Part shown: one piece after another, positions 25,950-34,543 of the stretch
How positions within the stretch are numbered: position 1 is the first letter of the stretch
How the letters are laid out: the number at the start of each line of letters is the position of its first letter
Assembly: GCA_963822615.1 (NCBI GenBank)
Contig: CAWGIM010000010.1
Location: forward strand, 62,001-126,000
Direction: 5' to 3'
DNA: 64,000 nucleotides
Origin: Trebonia sp963822615
GTDB lineage: Bacteria; Actinomycetota; Actinomycetes; Streptosporangiales; Streptosporangiaceae
Notes under the pieces: model-generated
The model's input: the letters and a program-made list of their open reading frames with translations, nothing else
Told to the model about the DNA's origin: nothing
Databases searched by the model: none
Position numbers and translations under genes: made by a program

Positions 25950-28919
25950 CCGGTCCCCCTTCTGCGCCGCCCGAACTTCGGGATGCTCCAACGTCAGGGT
26001 GGTCTCCTCGTACCGCCGGAGCACATCGGCTCGCCGCTGGATAGCCTCAGCCCGCTTACCGACCGCGGCCTCGTCGATGGCGAGGTTAGCGGCTGCCATG
26101 AGGGTGTCTGGATGAATCTCTCCGAGCACGTCCAAGCACTGGCGGTACAAGACGTAGCCGAAATGCATCGCGCTGGCCGGATCGCCGCAGGCCGCAATAT
26201 CGCTGGCGTAATTGATGCTGGCCGCGAGGGTGCTCGGATGCTGGTCGCCGTAGAGTCGACGGAGCAAGTTCCGCGCCTGCTCGTCCAAGTCCAGGGCATC
26301 GTCCGGGCGACCACGCGCGCGGAGGACTGACGCCAGGCTGACCAGCACGGCGGAAAGCAGGTCATCCGGTTGGCGCGATCTCAGGCAGGCCTCATGCGTT
26401 TCCCGGGCCAACTCCTCCGCACCCACCAGGTCGTGGACAGCGCGCATGGCGTTGACCACGTCAGCGGCTGCCCGCAGCGTGATCGTGTGATCGTGCCCCA
26501 GGTAATCCTGATACCACTGGAGTACCAGTTGGCCTTCCTGGAGCGCGTCCCAGTGGTGGCCTGCCTTGCGGAGTGCTGTCGCGAATCCCTCGCGGGCGTA
26601 AAGCCAGTTGGTACTCTCCCGGGGGCCCATGGCCGCAAATGCCTTGATTACCTTTCGCGCCTGATCCAGGGACTCCTGGTACCGGCCCAGGCCGCGCAGG
26701 TCCCGGGCTATCGAGCCGGCCGAGTACAGCGTCCACAGGTCATTGGGGCCGAGAATGCGGTGACGGTCATCATGGGTACGCTGGTCAGCCAGCAAGGCGT
26801 CCTGAAACCGGCCTAGCTGCCGGTAGTCGGTGGCGATGTTGTTCCGCACGTTCAGGGTCCGCTCGTGGTAAAGCCCGAACGCCGCCTCGAACTTCGGCAG
26901 GATGTCCTGGTCCAGTTGGAGTGCTTCCTGAAACTGGCCGTGGGCGCGCAAATCGCCCCCGTACAGGCTTTCGCAGGAGAGGAAGGCCTTGAACCCGTCG
27001 CCGTCCGTGTAATGGCTCAGCGAGGAGCGGATCCCCATGATCAACTTATGCGCGTCTGCCGTGTAACCGTGAACGTGCCTGGCCGTGGCGACCTCAACCG
27101 ACATCGTGAGGACGTCAAGGTGGCCCTCACCCAGGCGCTCTCGCCACACCTGGAGCACGTCCTGTCCGAAGCGAAGGGCTTCGACCAAGGCGCCGCGCAA
27201 CCTGAGACGCCGCACCTGATCGATGATCAGGCGACGCAACTCGGCGTTACCGGTATTCAGGAACCGTCGGTCAGATGACTCGAGATGTTGCAGTGACAGG
27301 TCATAGGACGCGTCATTGCTGCCGTAGTCAGGATTGCCAGGATTCGACTCGGCCAGGAGAACGTCGACGGCGGCCCGATAGGCGTAGAACATTTCTGGTC
27401 TGTCCTGGCGCATCCGGCCCCGGGTTACCGCCTGGACGACCCGGTGCATCTGGATGAGGTCTCTGGCGCCGTCGAACTTGACCAGTGACAGCCGGTGCAA
27501 CCTGCTGATAGCGGCGCGGAAGCGCGGCGGCTGATCGAGGAAGCGGAGCACGCCGGCCGGGTCGTCCCTGGCAGACGCGCCCGGCGGGAAAAGCTCCGCC
27601 GAAATGGGTTCCGGCGAGAAGAACGCGCACAGGTTGAACAGGTGCTCGGCATCCTTGTCCAGCAGCGCGGTCGATGTCGCCCAGGTACCCGGGACTGGGC
27701 CCGGCAGCGCGCCGTCGCCAGGCTCCTCGCTGAGCAGCAGGTGCGCGCTCTGGGTGAATCGGGCGAGGTACTCGTCGACGCTTGCCTCGGTCTCGCACAA
27801 GTAGGCCGCGGCATGGTCGACGGCGAGTGGCAAGTGACCGAGTTCGGCCGCCAGCCGCGTCGCCTCGCTCACCCGGCGCGCGTCCTCCTCGCCTGCCAGC
27901 GGCATGCCGTCGGCGTCAGTGGCGAGCCCCGGCACCCGGCGCCGCAGGAAAGCGACCGCCTCATTCTCGGTGAAGGGGGGGATCTCCACGCTCTCCGGAA
28001 CTACGTAGGTGGGCCAGGTGAGCTGCCGGGAGGTGATGATCACGTGACCGCCTGGGCGCCCGGCCGGCAGGTATCGCTGCAGTTCGGCTGGATCCGCCGC
28101 GTTATCAAAGACAAGGAGCCAGGTGGCCTCGCTGTCTGACTGGAGCCAGTCGAGCACGGCTTTGATGGCCTTGTCACGGTCACCGTCCACCATGCCCTGC
28201 CGTAGCCCCAGTCGCTGTGCCAGCAGAACTAGCGCCTCCCTGACCCGGTCATGATGCTCGCTGCGGATCCACCAGATGACGTCATAGGCGCGGATGTTCA
28301 GGTGGATGTACTCCGCCGCGAACTCAGTCTTGCCGACGCCTCCCATGCCCACGATGACTTGAACGTGCGGTCCGTCGGGATCGTCAAAGCTGGCGCGCAT
28401 CAGTTCAAGCTCGGTCTCGCGCCCGGTGAAGTACTCATTAGGAGAGGGGATCTCGTTTGACCGGATGATCCCAATGGACGTCTGCGCCCTCGGATCGCGC
28501 CGCGGTCCGCCGGATGACGCGGCCGCGGGCACGGCTGGGCCAGCTCCCCTGCCCCGGCTGCGGGCCCGGCCGGGAGCCGGTTCGCGGGGGATGTCCTCGC
28601 TGGCGTCCAACGCCGCCCGCCACAGGGCGAGGAACTCCGCGCGAACCCCGGGGCCGCCGAGTACCACCACTACGTGCTCGAGAAGGGGCCACTTGGGCAC
28701 CCGGGCGCTGCTGAACATGTTATGCACGGTGGAAGAGCTGACATTGCCCCGCCCGGCGCGAGCCGCGATTTCCCGCAGTGACGGACGGCCTGCCTGGGCG
28801 CGCAGATCATCGAGCCGGTCAAAGAGTTCCGTTATCGGTCCCGGCGGCGTCGGTTCGCGCCTGATTGCTGGCACTCCTGACCCAAGCCTTCCTGGACGGA
28901 TTGTGTCCACGTGCGTCAT
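25917..28919 (-). CDS. NB-ARC/TPR protein of the FxSxx-COOH system, with N-terminal HTH
   Basis: About 1000 residues. An N-terminal helix-turn-helix-like segment (PSLREIAARAGRGNVSSSTV) is followed by a basic linker. The NB-ARC ATPase has Walker A GMGGVGKT (about 190-197), Walker B LLVFDNA and sensor HVIITSR. A long tetratricopeptide array follows (YRQLGRFQDALLADQRTHDD, ARGRPDDALDLDEQARNLLR). STAND proteins of this layout accompany FxsA/FxsB genes and are thought to act as signal sensors or regulators. ATG 28919 was chosen because homologous-looking sequence begins there; ATGs at 28994 and 29012 are open. The HTH suggests DNA binding (inference). Confidence 0.8.
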   Translation of the reverse strand: MTHVDTIRPGRLGSGVPAIRREPTPPGPITELFDRLDDLRAQAGRPSLREIAARAGRGNVSSSTVHNMFSSARVPKWPLLEHVVVVLGGPGVRAEFLALWRAALDASEDIPREPAPGRARSRGRGAGPAVPAAASSGGPRRDPRAQTSIGIIRSNEIPSPNEYFTGRETELELMRASFDDPDGPHVQVIVGMGGVGKTEFAAEYIHLNIRAYDVIWWIRSEHHDRVREALVLLAQRLGLRQGMVDGDRDKAIKAVLDWLQSDSEATWLLVFDNAADPAELQRYLPAGRPGGHVIITSRQLTWPTYVVPESVEIPPFTENEAVAFLRRRVPGLATDADGMPLAGEEDARRVSEATRLAAELGHLPLAVDHAAAYLCETEASVDEYLARFTQSAHLLLSEEPGDGALPGPVPGTWATSTALLDKDAEHLFNLCAFFSPEPISAELFPPGASARDDPAGVLRFLDQPPRFRAAISRLHRLSLVKFDGARDLIQMHRVVQAVTRGRMRQDRPEMFYAYRAAVDVLLAESNPGNPDYGSNDASYDLSLQHLESSDRRFLNTGNAELRRLIIDQVRRLRLRGALVEALRFGQDVLQVWRERLGEGHLDVLTMSVEVATARHVHGYTADAHKLIMGIRSSLSHYTDGDGFKAFLSCESLYGGDLRAHGQFQEALQLDQDILPKFEAAFGLYHERTLNVRNNIATDYRQLGRFQDALLADQRTHDDRHRILGPNDLWTLYSAGSIARDLRGLGRYQESLDQARKVIKAFAAMGPRESTNWLYAREGFATALRKAGHHWDALQEGQLVLQWYQDYLGHDHTITLRAAADVVNAMRAVHDLVGAEELARETHEACLRSRQPDDLLSAVLVSLASVLRARGRPDDALDLDEQARNLLRRLYGDQHPSTLAASINYASDIAACGDPASAMHFGYVLYRQCLDVLGEIHPDTLMAAANLAIDEAAVGKRAEAIQRRADVLRRYEETTLTLEHPEVRAAQKGDRLTAEIEALGD

Positions 28920-29124
28920 GCCGTGGACACCTGAAAGGCTGCCGCGGCGGCTGTCCGCGGTGCACGAAATCAAACGGCGCTGAAGCGTCGCCATGTGAAG
29001 TCGTCCACCCAAGTCAAGGATAGCTTGCGAAACGCCGCTTGCAGGGCTGGCGAAGTCATCCTGGGAATGGAACCAAGCCCTTCGGTTTCACTACACCAAA
29101 AGACAACTCACATCAGGATTCATC

Positions 29125-29313
29125 ATGAACGCTCTACTCGCCGCCCAGGTATTCGCGCCGCATGCTGCCAGCACGACGAAAGCCATCCTTATACTCGCGG
29201 GCGCGGCGATCTTGATCTTTAGGCAGCACCTGCTGCCTGTCCTCGTCTACGGAATCCTTATCCTCTTCACCGTGGCGCTGGTCGTGGGGATCGTAACGCT
29301 CGCCCAGCTCTAA
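29125..29313 (+). CDS. Small two-helix membrane protein
   Basis: A 62-residue peptide with two hydrophobic segments (TKAILILAGAAILIFRQHLL and VLVYGILILFTVALVVGIVT) and a short N-terminus. AGGA lies about 7 nt before the ATG. It reads as a two-pass inner-membrane protein. The family is not recognised. It is divergent from the NB-ARC gene and its 3' end touches the convergent methyltransferase. Its AT-richer upstream region (29040-29124) looks like a promoter region. Confidence 0.55.
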   Translation: MNALLAAQVFAPHAASTTKAILILAGAAILIFRQHLLPVLVYGILILFTVALVVGIVTLAQL

Positions 29314-30152
29314 TCCTTCTGCCCCACCCCGGCCCACATGGCCGCCTTGGGCGCGTCACCCGAGCCGGCATCGGGACGCCACGCGTCTACCTGCACCAGC
29401 CCCGGCTCCACCAGCTCGAGGCCGGCGAAGAAGCCGGTCACCTCGTCCCTGGTGCGCCACTGGAACTGCTGCTGCACCTTGCCCTTCCAGCCGTCCTGCA
29501 GGCCCTGCATCGTCTCCGGGTCAACGAGGTCGATCGCCGCGTGGGTGATCACCAGGAAGCTGCCGGGCGGCACCGCGTCGATGAGCTTCGCGACGATCGC
29601 GTACGGCTGATCGGCGTCGGTAATCGCGTGCAGGATCGTGAGCAGCGTGATCGCCACCGGGCGGTCGAAGTCAAGCAGCTGCCTGGCCTGGGCGAGGATC
29701 TTGTCGGTGTCGCGCAGGTCGGCGTCGATGTACTCGGTGGCGCCTTCCCCGGTGCTGGTGAGCAGGGCACGGGCGTGGGCGAGGACCACCGGGTCGTAGT
29801 CCACGTAGGCGACCTTGCTCTCCGGCGCGATCCGCTGGGCGACCTGGTGGGTGTTACCCGCCGTCGGGATGCCGGTGCCGATGTCGAGGAACTGGCGGAT
29901 GCCCGCCTCGGCGGCGAGGTAGCGGACCGCCCGCCCGAGGAACGCCCGGTTAGCACGGGCGGTCAGCTCGGTCTCCGGGTAGGCCTTGAGCATCTCCGCC
30001 GCGGCCACCCGGTCGACGGCGTAGTTGTCCTTGCCTCCGAGGAGGAAGTCGTAGATGCGGGCCTGGTTCGCGACGCTCGTGTCGAACGGCAGCGAGCCGG
30101 TGTGTGCCGCCGCGCCGCCGTCTCCGGGCGCGGTCGGCCCGTCGCTGGTCAT
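29310..30152 (-). CDS. SAM-dependent methyltransferase, DUF574/Methyltransf_19 family
   Basis: A 280-residue protein with FDTSVANQARIYDFLLGGKD (the signature N-terminus of this actinobacterial family), QFLDIGTGIPTAGNTHQVAQ as SAM motif I, and VAYVDYDPVVLAHARALL. The substrate is unknown. Members are abundant in streptomycetes and relatives, often near XRE/DUF397 genes, as here (13 nt from the regulator). The ATG at 30152 follows the regulator's stop closely, so the two are probably cotranscribed. Confidence 0.85.
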   Translation of the reverse strand: MTSDGPTAPGDGGAAAHTGSLPFDTSVANQARIYDFLLGGKDNYAVDRVAAAEMLKAYPETELTARANRAFLGRAVRYLAAEAGIRQFLDIGTGIPTAGNTHQVAQRIAPESKVAYVDYDPVVLAHARALLTSTGEGATEYIDADLRDTDKILAQARQLLDFDRPVAITLLTILHAITDADQPYAIVAKLIDAVPPGSFLVITHAAIDLVDPETMQGLQDGWKGKVQQQFQWRTRDEVTGFFAGLELVEPGLVQVDAWRPDAGSGDAPKAAMWAGVGQKD

Positions 30153-30164
30153 CTCTGATGCCCC

Positions 30165-31067
30165 TTATATGTCTTTGGCGATCTGCTCGATGAACCGGAT
30201 CGTCTCGGCGGGGGTCAGTGCCTCACCGCTGAGGTGATCCATGACTTCCAGGTAGTGCTCGACATCTGGCCGCTGTTCCAGGTAGACGGCACCGGTGAGC
30301 TGCTCAATGTATACCAGGTCGGAAAGGTCAGGCTCCTCGAACCGCAGCACCGCGAACGACCCGCTCGCGCCCGCGTGACCGCCCTTGGCGAACGGGACGA
30401 CCTGCAGGGTGACCTGCGGTAGCTCCGCCACCTCGAGGAGGTGGCGAAGCTGTGCGCGCATCACGGCCGGGCCGCCGACCGGCCGCCGCAGTACCGCCTC
30501 GTCCATGACCGACCAGATCCGCGGCGGATTCGCCCGGACGAGCAGGTCCTGCCGTTTACGGCGCAGGCCTACCCGGCGCTCGATCTCCGCCTCGGAAGCC
30601 GTCCGGTGCCCCAGGAGGGTGACCGCACGGGCGTACTCCTCGGTCTGGAACAGGCCGTGCACGAACTGCAGCTCGAAGGTCCGGATGGTGCTGGAGGCGG
30701 CCTCAAGCCCGAGGTAGTTCTCGAACCAGTCCGGCAGGATGTCGCCGTACTTGGCCCACCAGTCCGGCTGGCTTGACTGCCTGGCCATGGACACCAGCCG
30801 GGACCGCGCCTCCGTGTCGGTCACCCCGTACACGGTGAGCAGGTCCTCGACGTCGCGGAGCTTGAACCCGACGGCGCCGGTTTCCATCCGGCTGATCTTG
30901 GACCGTGACGACCGGATCTGGTAGCCGGCATGCTCTGGTGAGATGCCGGCCGCCTCGCGGTACCGGCGCAACTGGGTGCCGAGCAGCATGCGCAGGACGA
31001 CGCCGCCGATGAGCGGCTCGTCCTGGCCGGAATCTGGCTGCCCGCCGCCCGGCACCTCAGTAGTCAT
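30165..31067 (-). CDS. XRE-family transcriptional regulator with DUF5753
   Basis: A 300-residue protein. The HTH_31 domain (GTQLRRYREAAGISPEHAGY, then QIRSSRSKISRMETG; residues about 30-64) is followed by the DUF5753 ligand/effector-like domain (WFENYLGLEAASSTIRTFEL, PRIWSVMDEAVLRRPVGGPA). Such regulators pair with a DUF397 partner, here encoded upstream at 31227-31454. The ATG at 31067 has GAGG 6 nt upstream and was preferred over the more distal start at 31100. It probably controls the DUF397/XRE/methyltransferase unit; targets are unknown. Confidence 0.85.
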   Translation of the reverse strand: MTTEVPGGGQPDSGQDEPLIGGVVLRMLLGTQLRRYREAAGISPEHAGYQIRSSRSKISRMETGAVGFKLRDVEDLLTVYGVTDTEARSRLVSMARQSSQPDWWAKYGDILPDWFENYLGLEAASSTIRTFELQFVHGLFQTEEYARAVTLLGHRTASEAEIERRVGLRRKRQDLLVRANPPRIWSVMDEAVLRRPVGGPAVMRAQLRHLLEVAELPQVTLQVVPFAKGGHAGASGSFAVLRFEEPDLSDLVYIEQLTGAVYLEQRPDVEHYLEVMDHLSGEALTPAETIRFIEQIAKDI

Positions 31068-31226
31068 CAGCGCCTCGATGCTAATCGACCTGTGCTCCAT
31101 GAGCCTGACAGCGGGGTAAGGCGCTCACCGGATGATGCCGCATCTTCATTCCGGCATCATACGCATTTGGCAACTATGTGCGCATTAATAGCTGCCCCAC
31201 ACCGGCTACTTGTTGCTGATTCGGCA

Positions 31227-31454
31227 TCATCCCAGGTCGTCGAACTCGCCTGCCTTCGCGCCGACCAGGAACGCGGCCAGCTCCGCCCGGGTGTAGACGA
31301 GCGCGGGCCCGGACGGGAAGCGGGAGTTCCGCACGGCTACCCCGCCGTCCGACAGTGCCGCGACCTCGACGCAGGAGCCGCTGGGGTTACTGGCCGTGCT
31401 CTTACGCCAGGCAACCCCAAGCTGGTCGGCGGGCTGCCCGTTTTCGATTTTCAT
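31227..31454 (-). CDS. DUF397 protein (XRE regulator partner)
   Basis: A 75-residue protein with the family signature WRKSTASNPSGSCVEVAALS, then GGVAVRNSRFPSGPALVYTR and AELAAFLVGAKAGEFDDL. DUF397 proteins act with XRE/DUF5753 regulators, in some cases as an antitoxin- or antagonist-like pair; the partner lies 159 nt downstream on the same strand. The 263-nt region up to the DNA methyltransferase is AT-richer than the surroundings and shows no further gene. Confidence 0.85.
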   Translation of the reverse strand: MKIENGQPADQLGVAWRKSTASNPSGSCVEVAALSDGGVAVRNSRFPSGPALVYTRAELAAFLVGAKAGEFDDLG

Positions 31455-31717
31455 CTCTATCCTGTCTCTTCTGGTGACATTGAAACGCGTTCCCCCGGCC
31501 TTAAGCCGTAGACTATCGTGCTATTGCACAGTGCATATGCACGGGTCTCCGTAAATTGCATGTGACATTTGCAAATAAACGTGCTGACGCACATGGCGGC
31601 AGGCCTCGGCAACCCCCTGCCCAGCTTTCGAGCATCCATTCGAAGCCAGGCGTGACCGGGTGCTACGCTAAGCACTCGCCGGTGGCGAACGGGACGGGGG
31701 CGGCGGAGGAGGCCAGA

Positions 31718-32971
31718 GTGCGTCGGTACCAGGTCGTGGAGATCTGCGCGGGCGCCGGCGGGCAGTCGCTCGGGCTTGAGGTAGCCGGGTTCGAGCATGA
31801 GCTGGCGGTCGAGCTCGACGCGAACGCGGCCCGTACCCTGCGCCATAACCGTCCGCACTGGAAGGTGGCCGAGGGTGATGCCGCCAGTCCCTCCGTCTGG
31901 GATCCCGGTTCCTACCGGGGCATCGACCTGCTAGCGGGCGGCGTGCCGTGCCCGCCGTTCACCGTCGCGGGCAAGCAGCTCGGCGCCACCGACGAGCGAG
32001 ACCTGTTCGCCTGGGCGATCGAGCTGTGCGGCACCGTGCAGCCGCGGGCGCTCCTGCTCGAGAACGTCCGGGGCCTGTCACTGCCCCGCTTCTCCGCCTA
32101 CCGGCAGCACGTACTCGACCGGCTGGCCCAGCTCGGTTACGCCGCGGACTGGCGCCTGCTGCACGCGGCCGACTACGGCGTGCCCCAGCTGCGGCCCCGG
32201 TTCGTCCTGGTCGCCATGCGGCCGGCCGACTTCAGGCACTTCAGCTGGCCCCAGCCTCACCCTGACCAGTTGCGGACGGTCGGGGAGACGCTGCGCGAGC
32301 CGATGGCGGCCAACGGCTGGCCGGGCGCGGGCGGCTGGGCGGAGCGCGCCCGCGACATCGCCCCGACCATCGTCGGCGGGTCCAAGAAGCACGGGGGCGC
32401 GGACCTCGGCCCGACCCGGGCCAAGCAGGCCTGGCGGCAGCTAGGGGTGGACGCGCTGGGGGTCGCGGACGCGGCCCCGGCCGCCAGCGACCCGGTCACC
32501 CTGCTGCCCCGGCTGACCAACGCGATGGTCGCGCGCGTCCAGGGCTGGGACGACGACACCTACCGCTGGGAGTTCACCGGCCGCAAGACGACCGTGTACC
32601 GGCAGATCGGCAACGCCTTCCCGCCGCCGGTCGCCCGCGCCCTCGGCGAGCAGGTCCGGCGCGCCCTCGACCACGAGGGGGCAGCGGCCAACCTGGTCGA
32701 GCAGTCAAGCCCGGTGCACGACCCGGTGTACACGGTCCTGCGCGATGACGGCGGCTTCCTTACCGTGGAACAGATCATCCGGCGGCTACCGGGACCACTC
32801 GAGGTTTCCGCCCTTGAGCGGCACCTGGCGCACCTGCGGCGGGACTTCCAGATCGAGGTCGACCCGCGCACGGCGGGCGATGCCTACCGCCTCGGCGGCT
32901 TCAAGGCCTTCGTCGGGCAAGACGATCACTTGCGGCACGAGGCGTTCCTGAAGCCGGGCAGGATCAGCTGA
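31718..32971 (+). CDS. C5-cytosine DNA methyltransferase (orphan)
   Basis: A 417-residue protein. Motif I is VVEICAGAGGQSLGLEVAGF. Motif IV is GGVPCPPF with catalytic C78. Motif VI is LLLENVRG (E115-N-V). Motif VIII is QLRPRFVLVAM and motif X is YRQIGNAFPPPVA. The GTG at 31718 has GGAGGA 8 nt upstream, while the in-frame upstream sequence has no family similarity. The last 80 residues (VYTVLRDDGGFLTVEQIIRR) look like a separate small helical or winged-helix domain. No restriction endonuclease gene is adjacent. It lies between two peptide-maturation modules. Its 3' end overlaps the convergent MFS reading frame by 186 bp. Confidence 0.85.
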   Translation: MRRYQVVEICAGAGGQSLGLEVAGFEHELAVELDANAARTLRHNRPHWKVAEGDAASPSVWDPGSYRGIDLLAGGVPCPPFTVAGKQLGATDERDLFAWAIELCGTVQPRALLLENVRGLSLPRFSAYRQHVLDRLAQLGYAADWRLLHAADYGVPQLRPRFVLVAMRPADFRHFSWPQPHPDQLRTVGETLREPMAANGWPGAGGWAERARDIAPTIVGGSKKHGGADLGPTRAKQAWRQLGVDALGVADAAPAASDPVTLLPRLTNAMVARVQGWDDDTYRWEFTGRKTTVYRQIGNAFPPPVARALGEQVRRALDHEGAAANLVEQSSPVHDPVYTVLRDDGGFLTVEQIIRRLPGPLEVSALERHLAHLRRDFQIEVDPRTAGDAYRLGGFKAFVGQDDHLRHEAFLKPGRIS

Positions 32972-34240
32972 GGGCGACGATCCGTAGACGGCCGAGGCGG
33001 GCTGAGCCGGAAGGTCTGGCCCTACCGGGACTCGCGGCGGCCCCTCTAGGTACCGGAGACCGAATACCGCCCAGGGGATGGTCAACGCGAACAGCGTCCA
33101 TACCGCGTCCTGCGGCCCGAGGAGCTCAGCCAGCAGTCCGCCGAAGACGGGGCCGAGCGCACAGGCGGTGAAGTCGAGCAGCATCCCGATGCTAGCCACC
33201 CGGGCCTGCTTATCCACAGGAACGCGGACGAACAGGTACCTGCCAAGTTCCACGTTACTTAGCGCGCCGGAAAAGCCGAGGACCGCCATCGCGACAGCCA
33301 TGGTCATGATCTCCCGCCGGCCGAAGACGCCGAGCATGGCGAACATCATCAGCCACGCCACCGGCTGGGCCTGCAGCGGCGAGTGATCCCAGAACCGCCA
33401 GACGCGCTTCGCCGTCAGCCCACCGAGGACGCCACCGACACCCGAGGCGGCAAGGACAGCGCCGATGGCAACGGAGGAAACCTGGTCGGAGTGCGCCTCG
33501 GTGAGGAACACGATAATCAACGCCTGCGAGAGCAGTGTCAGGCCGGCCGACAAGAACGAGGCGTTACGAGCGAAGCGGTCTCTCATGAGTGCACGCCAAC
33601 CGTCCTGCACGTCCTCGGAGAGCCGGAAGCCGCTCCCTTTCACTGGCGCTTCGGTCCGGCCGGGCTTGACGAAAAGCAGCGAGCTGACCGAGGCGACGAA
33701 GGAAATCATGTCGGCCAGGAAGGGCAGCACCTGACTGGCGGCGAACAGCAGGCCGCCCAGCGTGCGACCTGCCGTGAGCACGACATGGGCGCGCGTCTCG
33801 ATGCTGACGAGCGCGGACGGGGCATGGCTGGGGTCGACCAAGACCCGCACGTAACGCCGCTCAGCGAGCAGCGCGAAGACCTCAAGGCTTTCCTCCACGA
33901 CGGCCGCCAGGATGACCAGCGGAACGCTCGCCCAGCCGAGCAGGAGCAGGGCGACGATGGACCCGATTGCGATACCCCGCCCGGTCTCCGCTGCTAGCAG
34001 GGTGCGTCGCGGGTCAAGCCGGTCCACCAGCGCGCCGGCCGGCATGTAGACGAGCACGCTGGGCACATTGGCCGCGAATACCGCAAGGCCAGCGACAAGC
34101 GGCGAGCCGCGCAGGAAGAGGATGAGCATCGGGTAAGCGATGGTGGTCAGCCGACTGCCCAGCATCGACACCGACGAGCCAGCAAGCAGCCAACGGAACG
34201 CGCGCTGCTTACCGTGCATCGACTCGGTTTGGTCAAGCAT
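32786..34240 (-). CDS. MFS transporter
   Basis: A 484-residue frame. The first 410 residues hold about 12 hydrophobic helices with the MFS loop-2/3-like motif GALVDRLDPRRTLLAAETGR and an internal repeat (GVLGGLTAKRVWRF). It resembles drug/solute efflux members. The last 60-70 residues (after FGLRYLEGPPRVPVGPDLPA) are antisense to the DNA methyltransferase and show no transporter character, so the true stop may lie upstream, near 32970-33030, after an indel. It is divergent from the second FxsB gene, so it could export the modified peptide (inference). Confidence 0.75.
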   Translation of the reverse strand: MLDQTESMHGKQRAFRWLLAGSSVSMLGSRLTTIAYPMLILFLRGSPLVAGLAVFAANVPSVLVYMPAGALVDRLDPRRTLLAAETGRGIAIGSIVALLLLGWASVPLVILAAVVEESLEVFALLAERRYVRVLVDPSHAPSALVSIETRAHVVLTAGRTLGGLLFAASQVLPFLADMISFVASVSSLLFVKPGRTEAPVKGSGFRLSEDVQDGWRALMRDRFARNASFLSAGLTLLSQALIIVFLTEAHSDQVSSVAIGAVLAASGVGGVLGGLTAKRVWRFWDHSPLQAQPVAWLMMFAMLGVFGRREIMTMAVAMAVLGFSGALSNVELGRYLFVRVPVDKQARVASIGMLLDFTACALGPVFGGLLAELLGPQDAVWTLFALTIPWAVFGLRYLEGPPRVPVGPDLPAQPASAVYGSSPSADPARLQERLVPQVIVLPDEGLEAAEAVGIARRARVDLDLEVPPQVRQVPLKGGNLEWSR

Positions 34241-34543
34241 AAGGGGGACATCCTTGAGGTAGCAAAGTCCTAGAGGGGCCGTCGTACCGCATCAATGCAG
34301 GCGTTTTGGCGTGCGGAAGGGACCGATTCCCGTATCTAGAGCCAACGCTGCCGGTGATCGACGCGATGCTCTGCCTGAACGAGATCAAGCGGTGGGCGCT
34401 GCCGAAGACTCCCCTGGCGCACGGTCGCCCCCGCTTGGCCTGGTCTGTGCGGGTAGCCTACCTGGCCGCTCCCGCCATGTCACCGGGACGCAGCACGGAA
34501 GCGAACCCATTGATATCACCTCACTCTATGATGTAATCGCTTT
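34241..34543. other. Intergenic region between MFS and the second FxsB; no convincing precursor gene
   Basis: A 303-nt divergent region. The part next to FxsB is AT-rich (CATTGATATCACCTCACTC, then TATGATGTAATCGC) and is probably promoter DNA. I searched all frames for a FxsA-like peptide. The only open frames (34306-34536 and 34311-34565) show neither a leader-like nor an F-x-S/N-type C-terminus. The GTATCA element of the EPS genes is absent. Confidence 0.5.
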
